A DNA stretch of 64,000 bases from Gonocerus acuteangulatus (lineage: Eukaryota; Arthropoda; Insecta; Hemiptera; Coreidae), in assembly GCA_946811695.1 (NCBI GenBank), contig OX328126.1, positions 85,817,536 to 85,881,535 on the forward strand, written 5' to 3'. Positions 1-11,464 of the stretch are shown piece after piece (within the stretch, counting starts at the first letter, position 1; the number at the start of each line of letters is the position of its first letter). The notes under the pieces are model-generated. The model was not told the DNA's origin, searched no databases, and saw nothing but the letters and a program-made list of their open reading frames with translations. The position numbers were made by a program, and so were the translations under genes.

Positions 1-143
1 TTCTTTAGCGCTACCCTCAGGAAATTTAGTTTCCTGGAGAGCTACGACTAAAGGATTGTAGGTGCGGATCAAATAACGAAGTTCGTCGCTATGTTCCGAA
101 AACCCGCGAATATTCCACTGTAAGAATTTGTTGGGCTGGGACA
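1..143 (-). pseudogene. LINE ORF2, N-terminal end only (endonuclease/RT)
   Basis: Read leftward, a frame opens with ATG at 143-141 and stays open to the window edge. It encodes MSQPNKFLQWNIRGF followed by a stretch ending LVVALQETKFPEG. The LQWNIRG and LQETK motifs are the first two conserved blocks of the apurinic-type endonuclease domain at the start of LINE ORF2 proteins. It begins 23 bases after the ORF1-type stop codon at 166-168, the usual two-ORF LINE order. Only 47 codons are visible, so the reverse transcriptase lies outside the window. Classed as part of a decayed element because the upstream ORF1 is frameshifted. Confidence 0.75.
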
Positions 144-165
144 TTTTAAATGAAATATTCAGAAT

Positions 166-1585
166 TCATTTCGACTCAGTAGGCGATTTCTTAGGCCCAC
201 GTTTTTTACCCTTGGGCCAACCTTTCTTTCCACTAGACACCAGTGCAAATGGGCTACCGCCGTCATCCGACAATCCCTCAACGGCATCGTTGCTGGCTGG
301 CGGAGGAGTAGGTGGCTCAATTGCAGCACTCTCGACAAAATTAGGGAAAATTATGTTTCCCTTTTCTTTGTTTTCATTCACCGAAGTGAATGATAATGAT
401 GTAGAAGGGAGGGGAACCAGAGGTGGAGGGAATTTAGGGGAGTCAGGGAGTTTGGGTAAAGGGGAAGTGGGGGAGGGGATGTTTCTAGTTTTATTCTTTT
501 CAGATTTCGCGTTAGTTTTGGCCTCATTGTTGACTGCGCTTGAGTACGTACCTCTGTATGCGTACGAGAAACTCTGTCTTTACTAGAACTCGTGCTTCTT
601 TAAATGTCAGATTTTTAATTTCTGATCTCATTTTTTGGATCTCTTTTTCAATTTTGAATTCCATGCAGTCACGAGATCGGGCATTGTGGGGACCTTCACA
701 GTTTGGGCATTTCGGTGGAGATGGGCAAGTAGATGAGCCATGTGCTGTGTGACCACATACACATGTTTCTCTCTCCGACCTGCATCTCAACGCGGAATGC
801 CCAAACTTTTGGCACTTAAAACAACGCGTAGGTGCGGGTACATAAGGGTGTACTCTTAGCTTGTAGAAAGCTGCTTGTACACGGGAAGGGGGCGCGGGTC
901 GATCGAAAGTGAGCATCACACTTCCTGTGAATTCTAGGGCTTCTTCATTGCTGTTCGCCATTCTCTTCTTTCGAAGGAATTTACGAACAGCAATGACGCC
1001 TTGATCCCTTAGCCCTTCTTTTATTTCGTCCTCCGATGAGTGCTCCAAATCGAAGCACGTAACTACCCCTCTGGAGGCATTCAATGTTTTGTGCAGTTCT
1101 GCCTTAACACCGAATACCCCCAGTGTATCTGATTTCATAATTTTTTCTGATTGCAGTATAGTAGCTGTTTCAATCAGCAAGGCACCATTTGCCATATTGC
1201 TCAATCCAGCAACGTTTCCGAAATTCTGATGTACTAATTTGCTTATAAGAAACGGAGATACTTTTGTAAATGAGTGTCCCTCCGTTCGGCTTATAATTAT
1301 AAATTTACTAAATTTTGTTTCATTATTTGCTGGCATTTCCATCAGTAGTCGTTTTCGTCCTCTTTTTTGTTTCTTCTTCTCGGGACTCTTTGTAGGCGTT
1401 ATAAACGGCTCCAAAGTGAACCGAGAGGTAGTGGAACGAGTTTCAATATCATTATTATTTGACACTTGGTTCTGCATACCACTGGTTGGTTCAGTACCAG
1501 GTGCCAAATCTACTGTGTTCCCATTGCCTCCTTTTTGGGTGGCTTGGGTTAACTGTTTTTTAGAGGTGGGCTGGTCCAAGTCCAT
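166..1585 (-). pseudogene. LINE ORF1 (gag-like, zinc knuckles), frameshifted
   Basis: A 353-codon frame (1585-524) has a low-complexity N-terminus, a basic KKKQKRGRKR stretch and a C-terminal run of three cysteine-rich knuckles: CFKCQKFGHSALRC, a second beginning CVCGH, and CPNCEGPHNARSRDC. These are the nucleic-acid-binding gag knuckles of I- and Jockey-type LINE ORF1 proteins, which coat the element RNA. The frame ends early at 524. The expected tail (a SYAY...SSAV segment, a proline-rich linker and a basic C-terminus ending at 166) continues in another frame, so there is a frameshift near 570-600. The ORF2 start follows directly. Orientation and order identify it as the 5' half of one inactive LINE copy. 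Confidence 0.8.
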
Positions 1586-2020
1586 GCAGGGGTCTCCCAG
1601 AGGGTCCTGCTTACCCTCTGGGTTGTCCCTAATGAGAAGTCCGGCTGTTTCCTTGGTTGTAGACGTAGGGAACTTGATTTAGGTGACTTAGACCCTGAGT
1701 CTGCTGGTGGGGCTGCCACCTTGGCCGGCAGACCGGCGCTCATTCCCTCTCTAATAGAGGAGGATCCACTCAGTAGGGAAGGTGGCCCTACATCATGGCG
1801 GGCCCCCGCCTCTGCTTTTCGCCGTTCATGTACTCTACAAGAACGTTACCAGGGGGTACCACGGGGAGGAAAAGCAGTAGGCGTTGACGGGAATCAGGTA
1901 TACTAGGAGATGCTAAGCAGTGGAATAGGGCACTATAGCTTAGCAGAGGTCCCAAAAGAAGTCGGACGGCTCCCATATCCGCACGTCCGCCCCAGCAACC
2001 CTTTAGCCCGCCCATTTACC
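1586..2020 (-). mobile_element. LINE 5' untranslated region
   Basis: GC-richer sequence directly upstream (minus strand) of ORF1, with no conserved frame. It stops near 2020, where the text changes abruptly to the ACCGGTCGTAATTTC sequence of the 145-bp repeat family described at 3732. That switch marks the probable 5' end of the LINE copy. Confidence 0.5.
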
Positions 2021-2560
2021 CCTCACCGGTCGTAATTTCGGTTGTATTGTAACGAAACTCTTTATACGTCCTGGGTATGTAATAAGAAAGAAGTGATGTG
2101 AAAATTAACTAAATCGGTCTATCGGAAGGGGGGGAAGTGTTACTTTGTACTATGTTTGAATTGAATTCTTCCGCCAAACGTAGGTTCGCGAAACTCATCA
2201 AAAACAATAGATCAAAATGTGAAGCTTTGTGTATTTAGTACGTAGTGTAGCACCCCGCATACACAAAACTCTGAAAGTAAATTAATTAGAAAATTAATAA
2301 ATGAAACAGCTGCTCATATAAAATGCAAAAGAGTAGAACACAATTTATGTTTTTATTTATCTATATATATGTAGGTTATTTACGGCAAATTTGCGTTTGT
2401 TTAACTCACTTTTTAATTGGTTGTTTTTTGTTTAAAATTGCATTCATCAGTAAAATTGGTATTTTAGTAAAAGAAGGAGAGAAAATAAGAAACGTATTGC
2501 CAATAGTGGTTTCCTAGAGCAAATGTTGAGATGGCGGGTGAGTCATTTCCGCTTAGGAAA
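2021..2560. repeat. Right-hand part of an F2 HINE-like element
   Basis: Begins with one unit of the 145-bp repeat family, then runs into a segment (GACGTAGGTTCGC-like, then TTACGTAGTGTAG-like) also present at 36840-37100, where it forms the right part of an F2 element. It contains no conserved reading frame. Confidence 0.5.
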
Positions 2561-2960
2561 CTGTCAGTTTCCCTTTGTGGTGCCTTAAACTTCCTTCTTC
2601 TTAGGATTTAATTTATATTTTTAACGAAAAATCAAACGTTTTCTATAACTGCTTCTATAAATAAATGTAAATGAAATCAAATGAAAGATAAAGAAAGGGG
2701 AAAATAACGAAAAAAGGGAGAAATATGAGAAAACAAACAGATTCACTCGATCATTTACCAGACGGAAGACCAACAAAAGTAATTTAACAAAAATGGTTAA
2801 TTAATTCCAGCTCTTCCAGAGGGAATTTTTAACGCACGTCTTACTGCACCGGGAATATAAGCCACCCCCTTTTCCCTCCAACTACACCATATATTTGAAA
2901 AGGTGATCTTATAGTTTGTCAGCATTAGCTTTGTCTAAGTATTAATAAAAATGTCAATAT
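2561..2960. other. AT-rich interval, nothing recognised
   Basis: No reading frame with protein-like composition and no repeat I could match elsewhere in the window. Confidence 0.4.
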
Positions 2961-2978
2961 GTCTTTCATTGAAATGGT

Positions 2979-2981
<3 letters not shown>

Positions 2982-3013
<32 letters not shown>

Positions 3014-3042
3014 GCGCATCTACAACTTGGCTATTAGCGCCA
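2982..3042 (-). mobile_element. 3'-end fragment of tRNA-derived SINE
   Basis: A T-run followed by a complement of the SINE 3' end seen at 40540-40560 (GGCGCTAAT ... TAGATG ... GTAAAA). Both sides carry TGAAATGGTAATTTT, a target-site duplication of about 15 bp. The copy is therefore a 5'-truncated SINE inserted in minus orientation. Confidence 0.75.
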
Positions 3043-3615
3043 ATGAAATGGTAATTTTGCAAATTGTGGAACCGTCGGACATATTTACCTCCAAATTGTC
3101 CGAATTATTTTATAATAAAAATGCGAAGAAAGTAGTTCTTTTCTCGCGCAGATTTTTCCCAAAAAGCAAGAAAACAATTGATCTGACCATCGAGTAATGG
3201 GAGGTTTAGTTGGTGGTTATTCTAGTGTATATTCGAGGACTAATAGAGCTCAGACACAGAAAATATGTTTATTAATAATGATAATTGGGTCACAAATTTT
3301 TAAGGGCTTAGAAAGGTTAACAAACCTTTTTTTTATTTTCATGATTTTGACTGTGGACGATTGGTATACATCTTTAGAGAGTAATTATGTACTGGTTTGG
3401 GTGATAGAGCTCTCTGAGAGAAGTGGGTATCTGAAAATAAACATAAACATCTGGAAAATCAGTACTCTTAACTATTTATTAGCACTTTCCTCCGAAGGAA
3501 AGTAGCTATTGAGGTTGGACTCATGACGGAATTTTTGAAAAATTTCTTCAAATCTTTATCGATCCTACCTAGTAGACACCGAAAATGACCCCCGTTAAAA
3601 TTTATACATATCTAT

Positions 3616-3618
<3 letters not shown>

Positions 3619-3668
<50 letters not shown>

Positions 3669-3671
3669 TAT

Positions 3672-3731
<60 letters not shown>
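3619..3731. repeat. (TA)n microsatellite core
   Basis: About 110 bases of TA dinucleotide with TGTATA and GCATA interruptions, in the fixed position of the F2 element core. Apparent Tyr-Ile reading frames across it on both strands are artefacts. Confidence 0.95.
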
Positions 3732-3734
<3 letters not shown>

Positions 3735-4450
3735 GTGTGTGTGCGTCTGTTAACACGATAGCGGCCAGAGTTTTTGTTTTTTTCGTCACGAAACTTGGTA
3801 TATAGCATTCAATTAGCAAACGGTTGAACGAGTTCGTTAACCACCAAAGTCGGTCCACCGGAAGGGGGGCTTACCCCGAACCCAAAACACTAATTTGACT
3901 ATGTCAGCCGTAATATTTGTTATATTTCAACGAAACTTGGTATTCGTAGTGGTAGTATAGAGAGAAAAGTGAGATATAAAAATGAACTAAATCGGTTCAT
4001 TAGAAGGGGGGGGGGTTATGCCGGACCCACAATACCAATTCGCCACTACCAGCCGTGATTTTTGGTATATTTCGACGAAACTCGGTATTCGTAGTGGTAA
4101 TCCACAGGTAAATATGTGTTGTAAAAATAAACTAAATCGGTTCATTAGGACGGGGGGGTTTACTCCGGACCCACAATACCAATTCGCCACTACCAGCCGT
4201 GATTTTTGGTATATTTCGACGAAACTCGGTATTCGTAGTGGTAATCTACAGGTAAATATGTGTTGTAAAAATAAACTAAATCGGTTCATTAGAAGGGGGG
4301 GGGGTTTACTCCGGACCCAAATTCCTAATATACTCATACCGGTCGTAATTTCTGCTGTATTGAAACGAAACGCGGTATTCCTCGTGGGTAACTCATGAGA
4401 AAGAAGTATTGTAAAAATGAGCTGAATCGGTCAATCGGAAAGCGGGGGTT
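3732..4450. repeat. 145-bp tandem repeat, about five units
   Basis: The anchor GAAACTxGGTAT recurs at about 3788, 3932, 4077, 4221 and 4367, spacing 144-146. Each unit also carries an AAATCGGTTCATT-like block and a G-run followed by TTTACTCCGGACCC. Units diverge progressively from the (TA)n side outward. The array recurs at 19360-20720 and 36130-36840. Confidence 0.85.
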
Positions 4451-4469
4451 TACTTTGTAACCATTATCA

Positions 4470-4762
4470 AAAAAATTATACCAAAAATTTCATTCAAAAT
4501 TACACGGCCATCCTCATTCTTTAATAATCTCCCTATCCTCACATCAAATCCTAAATAACCCTGTTCGCCGACTGAAGCGTAACTGGCCTAGAGACTAGCT
4601 GCAGGAGTAGTTCATCCTGATTGTAATCACTCTGCCTTGTTGCTACTGTAACTGTACAGCTTGTCTCCTCACCAGCTTCAAGATATATTCACATGTATCA
4701 TTTTACTAGAAATGTATTTTTACATTGTTGTAAATTCTGAATAAAATAAATAAATAAATCAT
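4470..4762 (+). pseudogene. Jockey-type LINE, 3'-end fragment
   Basis: Encodes FHSKLHGHPHS and then NNPVRRLKRNWPRD followed by a stop, matching the ORF2 C-terminus of the truncated LINE copies at 19586 and 23060. It is followed by about 170 bases of 3' untranslated sequence and an AATAAAATAAATAAATAAAT tail. Only the last 40 or so codons survive, the usual outcome of 5' truncation during target-primed reverse transcription. Confidence 0.75.
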
Positions 4763-5185
4763 TTTCTAGATGCCTACGAAGGTTATCATTTTTTTTAGAT
4801 TTTAAAATGCTTTAGGGAATTTTTTTAAGGCAAAAAAATGGCAGCCGTCCTATTAGGACGGTTGCGCCCAATTCCGTTACTCCGGGATTGCGCCTGAACC
4901 ACCCTTAAGTTATTTATTTTCCTTTTTTTTATATATATTATAGTTTTAGATTAAATTATGTAATTTTATTTATTTAATATTTACATATAAAGGTAAAAGG
5001 TGAATTGTGAGTAGTTGGAGGCGTTGATGAGGCTAGTATCGAGCTTCTGCCATGTTCGATGGTCGATAAGCACAGTCAAAGTCCAACAACATTAGTATCC
5101 AGTCCTCGGTCAGTCCCTGGCCTGTTCGTGTCCTGTGCTTTCAGTATAAAGCTTCAGGGGTAAGTTTTGGTAAAATTAAAACTAA

Positions 5186-5669
5186 GGGTGCGTTTACATC
5201 TGACACTTCTCGCAGGATATAAATGTCAGGTGTCGGACAAATATTCTCTTGCAGGTTTACATACTGACAGAAATAGCTAGACATTTATATCATGGATATG
5301 TATAAGGCGGTTCTGGATCTGTTAAATTTTGCGATAAATGTACATTTTTACACACATACACTTATGTCCTGTGCCTTATATAATCAGTGTTTGCATCTTT
5401 TGGTGCAGAAGTGTCGACAATACAGCTAGTAACCAAGATATTTATCTCTGACAGTAAATTCTTCTCTTTATAAACAGCGTTTCCACCTCATGGTATAGAA
5501 GTGTCGTCACTTATAGCTCGTTTTATTTATTTATTGAAAAGTTATATTTATTTATTTAATTATTTGCAAAATAGAAAGTAATGAGTGAGTTTAGAACAAA
5601 CAAAGAGAAATAAACAATAATGGGATAAAAAAAATATTAAAAAAAAAAATAAATAAATAAATATTTATA

Positions 5670-5726
<57 letters not shown>

Positions 5727-5759
5727 GAAGTGGCAACAAAATGTTTTGGGCGTAGCTTC

Positions 5760-5840
<81 letters not shown>

Positions 5841-6312
5841 TTCATTCATTTATGTAATATCGAATTTTGTTGATTTTCGGGTATGTTAAATTTTGTTGTA
5901 GGTATATTAGTATAGTGTTTGTGTGTATACTGTCAAGTGTGAGTAGCTCCTGGATGTCGTGAGGTATGTCTAGATGATTACGTTGTCTGCATTCTGTCAA
6001 TATGTGTTTTACTGTAAGTGTTGTTTTGCAGTATTTACAAACTGGTTTGTCCGTTCTGTCCATAAGGTAAGAGTGTGTCAGGAAAGTATGTCCAATACGT
6101 AGTCTTGTTAATATTACTTGTTCTCGTCTTGTCAGGGTGCTTTTATTCGTCAACCAAGGTTTAATAGTTGGTTTTATTATCACTTATAGCTCTTGATAGA
6201 AATATATATCTCAGACAGAAATTATCAGAAATTCAGGGCAGTTTACATTAGTTGCAATTTCTGTCTGACATAAATATCTTGCAATAACTATCAGATCTAA
6301 ACGAACCTTAAA
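5186..6312. mobile_element. Non-autonomous DNA transposon split by a LINE
   Basis: Left end AAGGGTGCGTTTACATCTGA and right end TATCAGATCTAAACGAACCT are imperfect inverted repeats of about 20 bp. Between them, sequence rich in CTGACA/TGTCAG and ATAAATATC motifs resumes on both sides of the LINE insertion at 5520-6179. No transposase frame is seen. The superfamily is not assigned. Confidence 0.55.
5520..6179 (-). pseudogene. I-type LINE 3' fragment with 13-bp target duplication
   Basis: A minus-strand frame (6183-5842) encodes a C-terminal segment with TRREQVILTRLRIGHTFLTH and a zinc-like CKYC...VKHILTEC motif. This is the region downstream of RNase H in I-clade LINE ORF2. The 3' side carries two (TA)n tracts (5679-5722 and 5761-5836) and ATTT-type tails. 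Identical TCACTTATAGCTC copies flank it at 5507-5519 and 6180-6192, so the insertion boundaries are exact. Confidence 0.85.
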
Positions 6313-6385
6313 GGATTTTTTTTTGTTGATATAATAATATCTGCTGAAGAAAATGACTAAATACTCGTTTATCTATTTTTTTTTA

Positions 6386-6438
<53 letters not shown>

Positions 6439-6590
6439 ATAAAAATGCAACGGATCGCTGTCAGAACATGGAAGATATATGGGAAAAAATACTATTGAGG
6501 GCCTTTATCGACGCAATAGCACCCAAAACAATGAGTGGTAGACTTTTAGTCTGTTTGTGCAAGCTAATCTCAGAAACTGCTTATCTAATA
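6313..6590. other. AT-rich interval with short (TA)n
   Basis: Contains a (TA)n tract at about 6393-6436. No gene-like sequence was seen. Confidence 0.5.
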
Positions 6591-6594
6591 TGTA

Positions 6595-6713
<119 letters not shown>

Positions 6714-6927
6714 TATGAGTGTGTGCCAACAAGTAGCCGGAAATAATTTGTTTTTGTGCACTCAAGGACTCAGCATTAAAAATTCCCATATCAAACTACT
6801 TTATATGTTCATGTTTGGTACTATGTATAACTCATACCTCTATGGAGGGAAGCTCTATGGAGGATCTAGAGCCCAACCGGATGTGATCCGGTTGGCAGTG
6901 TATTAAAAGACTCCAGTGTGACCAGTA

Positions 6928-7210
6928 AGACTCCATGAGGGAGCAGTAGTGCATATTATAAGACTCCATGAGGGAGCAGTAGTGCATATTATAAGACTCC
7001 ATGAGGGAGCAGTAGTGCATATTATAAGGCTCCATGAGGGAGCAGTAGTGCATATTATAAGACTCCATGAGGGAGCAGTAGTGCATATTATAAGACTCCA
7101 TGAGGGAGCAGTAGTGCATCTTATAAGACTCCATGAGGGAGCAGTAGTGCATATTATAAGACTCCATGAGGGAGCAGTAGTGCATATTATAAGACTCCAT
7201 GAGTGAGCAG
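6928..7210. repeat. 33-bp minisatellite, about 8.5 units
   Basis: Unit begins AGACTCCATGAGGGAGCAGT and ends GCATATTATA, starting at 6928, 6961, 6994, 7027, 7060, 7093, 7126, 7159 and 7192. Units differ by single substitutions only, so the array is young or homogenised. Because 33 is a multiple of three, it is open in several frames; repetitive peptides predicted from it should not be taken as proteins. Confidence 0.97.
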
Positions 7211-7755
7211 TGTCTAGTGTATTAGTATAAAACTCCAAGAAAGAAAACTATGACGTCCAAGTGGAGCTCCACTCCACCTGAGGACAAGTGAACTGTTGAA
7301 TAAATGGCTCAGAATTGGTGAGTACAAAATTTGATACATTAGTACCAGAATACTGCCATTTGCCATCTAGTGAACAAAACCGGGTGTGTTAACCCGACAA
7401 TTCCGTCTATTCAAACAAGATTACGGATGAAAATCTCTAAAATGATGTCCATCATAGTGACTAGCCATAGAGTCCGTGTCTATTGAAAATACAATGAAAA
7501 TGGGCTTTGAGCTGATTTTAGCCCTTGCACTGCCATCATCCTGATTCTATTGTGATTTGCACCCTGTCTTCTGTACATTTGCAGGATAAATATTGTAAAG
7601 TTTCTTTTGATTAAAGAAAATCAGTGACAAGATGACCCATCTGTAGTGGTAGTGTCTTAATTAGTACATAATCTTGGTATCATTTTTCGGTCAGACCTTG
7701 CCTGTTGGAGGCATGATTTTTAGTCCTCTCTGGTCTCAAGCCATTTATTTCCTTT
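7211..7755. other. Interval without recognised gene
   Basis: Unique-looking sequence. A short CCGGGTGTGTTAACCCG palindrome lies at about 7380. No coding evidence was found. Confidence 0.4.
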
Positions 7756-7757
7756 GT

Positions 7758-7980
7758 ATCGCCGCACAGTGGGACCGAATGACATTTCGAGTTTCAAGAA
7801 AGGCTACAGCCTCTAAATCTAAATCGATATCAATGTATTTGTTTTTAGCGCGGTTCCTCCCTCCCCCATAGGGAGGAACCCCGCTTATAACGTTGATACA
7901 ATGAAACAATCTGGAAGTGCCGACTAGAAAATTTCGCGTTTCAGAACCCCTAGAGACCGAAAACAACGGTGGTTCAAATT

Positions 7981-8029
<49 letters not shown>

Positions 8030-9053
8030 CTGTTCGCTCTGTAGCTCCCAGACGAATGGTCCGATTTTGATGAAATTTGGTACAAAAATCTTTCGTCTAA
8101 TTTGAAAGGTCAAGTTCGTTAACCAGCAAAATCCGCCTACTGGAAGATGGCGTTTGGGGCGAAATTCGCGAGTAAAGGAAGGGTTAGAATAAAATATTTT
8201 ATTAACAGACAAAAAAAGTTTTGGTAACTTTGTATACTTTCGTTAGTATCTCGAAAACCGTTGACAATCTTGGGAAGAGGAAGATTACCATTCGAAAGCT
8301 TACTAAATGCTCAACAAAAAAGGTTATGAAGAAAGTTTTAATTAGGCGATGTCAATCGGAGAAATAAGTGCTTAAAACTTTAAATTAATTGATTTCGTTT
8401 ATTCGAATGGTTCTTTTTGTATGTTTTATTCCTTGTTATTTTTTAATTGCTTATAGTTGGATAATGTATTTGACAATAAAACTGGTTAAGTAAAATAACA
8501 AAAACAATTTATTGTTAGAAATATAGATTTCCAGGATTCCAAGACCTTGTAACTAGCGGGACAGTTTCTAGTAGCAGGAGCCGACCCTTCCAGGTAAGAT
8601 TGTAAATCATGACCTTTCAAGACTTTACTGCTCACAGGAATGGCGTTAGTGACCTTAAGGTTTGACACACCATTATAATAATTAATTAAAAAAAAAAAGA
8701 CTGGTGGAACCAAAATAATAACTGCTTCTATTTTAATCTTTCCAAATTACACTGGGGATATGAACGGAACCGCGCTAAGATGATGCAGTTCCTGCGAGTC
8801 GGACTTTTTTATATGAAAGCTAATAACATTTAGAATTCCTTTGTCTGGCAAGATTTTTGTGTAAATCATTTACGAAATTTTACAATTGAACATAAAACAA
8901 TATTTTATTTTTCATCTAACTAAATATCAGCACTGATATCGTTGAAATTAAACACTCAAATCCTTGAAAAGAACTGACTCATCTTCATAAAATGAAAATT
9001 TATCTTAATTAAAGGGGTTGGGGCAAAATAGTGCCAAGCAACATTTTGAAAAC
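7758..9053. mobile_element. Host repeat 'CGCCG-CACAGTGG', interrupted
   Basis: Sequence at 7758-7844 plus 8806-9000 is collinear with 15290-15530: CGCCGCACAGTGGG, ACAGCCTCxAAATCT, then ACAATTGAACATAAAA and AATATCAGxACTGATATC. The second copy lacks the HINE-like insertion and serves as an empty site. CACAGTG after CGCCG resembles Transib ends (RSS-like heptamer, CGNCG target), but no opposite end was found. Confidence 0.5.
7845..8805 (-). mobile_element. HINE-like element, subfamily F1, complete
   Basis: The hairpin terminus lies at left (TTAGCGCGGTTCCTCCC then GGGAGGAACC), followed by the CGGAAGTGCCGACTAG block, (TA)n at 7979-8025, and the TGTCTGTTCGCTC and GTTCGTTAACCAGCA blocks. The right terminus is GGAACCGCGCTAAGATGA then GCGAGTCGGACTTTT. 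TTAGCGCGGTTCC and GGAACCGCGCTAA are subterminal inverted repeats. It is compact (961 bp) and flanked by T-runs with no clear target duplication. No coding capacity. Confidence 0.7.
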
Positions 9054-9711
9054 AGTCCGACTCGCAGGAACTGCGTCATCTTAGCGCGGTTACATACATC
9101 TCGAAGAAATAGATTAGCATCACAAATCACAGGAAACTGACAGTAGTCAACTTACACAGAAGCGGATAATTCTTAATCTGTATAAGTCAATACAATTATG
9201 TACTGAAAACGTACTTACTCTTTGGCTACTGCTAAGAAGGCTCTATTCTAAACAACCAAAAATTCGTTGTGTTTTTAAGTTCATTGTTTTACTAGCAAAT
9301 TTGTTTTACTGTTATAATCAACTGTAAATATGTGCTTCATGGCGAATTAAATTCCATTCTCTCCTGGGTTAAATCTTTCTATAAAATAAGAAATAACGGT
9401 AACTTCAGTTGGAGGCTATGAGAAAGGTTATATATGTAGGATTTATTCAAAACAACCTGTCATTATGATTAGCCACATCCATCATGATTCCCACAGCCAC
9501 TCCTAACTTATTACTTATTACGTTTCTCAGCTTATTTTACTACAATACTAATTTTACTGATAAATGCCATTTAAAACTAGAAACAACCAATTAAAATGTG
9601 AGATAAAGAAAGAGAAAAACCATTTTAAAACAACAAAACAAACACTTTTTAAGTTTTAAGCGCTTATATCTCTCATTGACGTTGCCACATTGAATATTGC
9701 TTCAGAACCTT

Positions 9712-9869
9712 TTAGCGCGGTTCCTCCCTCCCCCATAGGGAGGAACCCCGCTTATAAGGTTGATACAATGAAACAATCCGGAAGTGCCGACTAGAAAATT
9801 TCGCGTTTCAGAACCCCTAGAGACCGAAAATAACGGTGGTTCAAATTTGTATATATATATATATGTATA

Positions 9870-9929
<60 letters not shown>

Positions 9930-10953
9930 CTGTTCGCTCTGTAGCTCCCAGACGAATGGTCCGATTTTGATGAGATTTGGTACAAAAATCTTTCGTCTAA
10001 TTTGAAAGGTCAAGTTCGTTAACCAGCAAAATCCGCCTACTGGAAGATGGCGTTTGGGGCGAAATTCGCGCAAAAAAAATCGTAACGCTTACGTTTTTGA
10101 GTTCATAAGCTTGTAAGTACTCGTTTTATATGCTTCTTGGGCTAGGAAAACGAATGCAACCATTTTCAAGGCGATAGCCTTAACCGTTTTTGAGAAAATT
10201 GGAAAAATAGTTTTTGAATACCGTTTTTGGTTTGGGTACTAAGAATCATGGGATTCAGTTGAAACATTTTCTGCATGTTCTACTTTCATCAAAACTAATA
10301 TGTTGAAATTTTGGTTACGTTTGGAGTTAAGGAAGGGTTAGAATAAAATATTTTATTAACAGACATAAAAAGTTTTAGTAACTTTCCTTAATATCTCGAA
10401 AAAGGTTGAGAATCTTGGTAAACGGAAGAATACCATTAGAAAGCTTATTAAATGCTCTAAAAAAAAAGGTTCTAATGAAAGTTTTGATTAGGCGATGTCA
10501 ATCGGAGAAATAAGAGCTTAAAACTTTAAAGTAATTGATTTCGCTTATTCGAACTGTTATTTTTGTCTGTTTTTTATTCCTTGTTATTTTTTAATTGCTT
10601 ATAGTTGAATAATGTATTTGAAAATAAATCAGGTTAAGACAAATAAGAAAAACAATTTAATGTTAGAAATATAGATTTCCAGGATTCCAAGACCTTGTAA
10701 CTAGCGGGACAGTTTCTAGTAGCAGGAGCCGACCCTTCCAGGTAAGATTGTAAATCATGACCTTTCAAGACTTTACTGCTCACAGGAATGGCGTTAGTGA
10801 CCTTAAGGTTTGACACACCATTATAATAATTAATTTAAAAAAAAAAAGACTGGTGGAACCAAAATAATAACTGCTTCTATTTTAATCTTTCCAAATTAGA
10901 CTAGGGATATGCACGGAAACGCGCTAAGATGATGCAGTCCTGCGAGACGGACT
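9712..10953 (-). mobile_element. HINE-like element F1, complete, nested
   Basis: Full-length F1 copy (about 1.24 kb) with left hairpin terminus, (TA)n at 9848-9926, the GCGCAAAAAAAATCGTAACG block, an ATATTTTATTAACAGACAT block, and right terminus GCGCTAAGATGATGCAGTCC with GACGGACTTTTTT. It sits within a T-run of the F1b element 9054-11601. No reading frame with coding character. Confidence 0.7.
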
Positions 10954-11191
10954 TTTTTGTAGAGCATTCAGTAAGCATTCGAATGATCACTTTCTACTTA
11001 CCACGATTTCCCAACTGTTATCGAGATATTTACGAAAAATGTAACACCATCCTCTAGTGGGCGGATTCTGCTGGTTAACGAACTTGACCTTTCAAATTAG
11101 ACGACAGATTTTTGTACTAAATTTCGTCAAAATCGGACCATTTTTGAGCTTGCTAGAGAGCGAACAGACAAGCATATATATAAATATATAC

Positions 11192-11228
<37 letters not shown>

Positions 11229-11231
<3 letters not shown>

Positions 11232-11375
11232 AATTATTTATTCTTTATATATGGCCAAGGTCAAAAGAATAGTACTCCAATTCACTTTGTACTATTTATT
11301 AACAATAAATAGTACAAAGTGAATTGGAGTACTATTCTTTTGACCTTGGCCATATATAAAGAATAAATAATTAGA
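11229..11375. repeat. Perfect 147-bp palindrome inside (TA)n
   Basis: Arms of 72 bases (11229-11300 and 11304-11375) are perfect reverse complements around a 3-base AAC centre. The arm includes GGCCAAGGTCAAAAG and GTACTCCAATTCAC. It lies between two (TA)n tracts in the core of the F1b element. An inverted duplication at a replication or repair junction, or an assembly fold-back, would give this. Confidence 0.9.
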
Positions 11376-11403
11376 CGTAAATAAAGGTCAGAAATACGTG
11401 GAA

Positions 11404-11464
<61 letters not shown>

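Larger units (their letters stand above)
3479..4455 (-). mobile_element. HINE-like element, subfamily F2
   Basis: Starts with a terminal hairpin (TTAGCACTTTCCTCCGAAGG and its complement AAAGT), then a 110-bp conserved block, a (TA)n tract at 3619-3731, and a TGTCTGTTAACACGAT block leading into about five diverged 145-bp tandem units. The same order occurs at 18778 and 24771. Hairpin-at-one-end plus microsatellite core is the DINE-1/Helentron-associated layout. The right terminus was not located here; a LINE fragment abuts at about 4470. Confidence 0.6.

Noticed and set aside
3595..3858. Tyr-Ile repeat proteins (also at 5591, 9784, 11282, 12044, 14531, 18884, 39157, 41000, 43732)
   Set aside because: They are translations of (TA)n tracts plus flanking repeat sequence, open on both strands; no coding evidence.
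6832..7238. Repetitive 11-residue peptide arrays on both strands
   Set aside because: Consequence of a 33-bp minisatellite whose unit is a multiple of three; open in several frames with no start context or homology.
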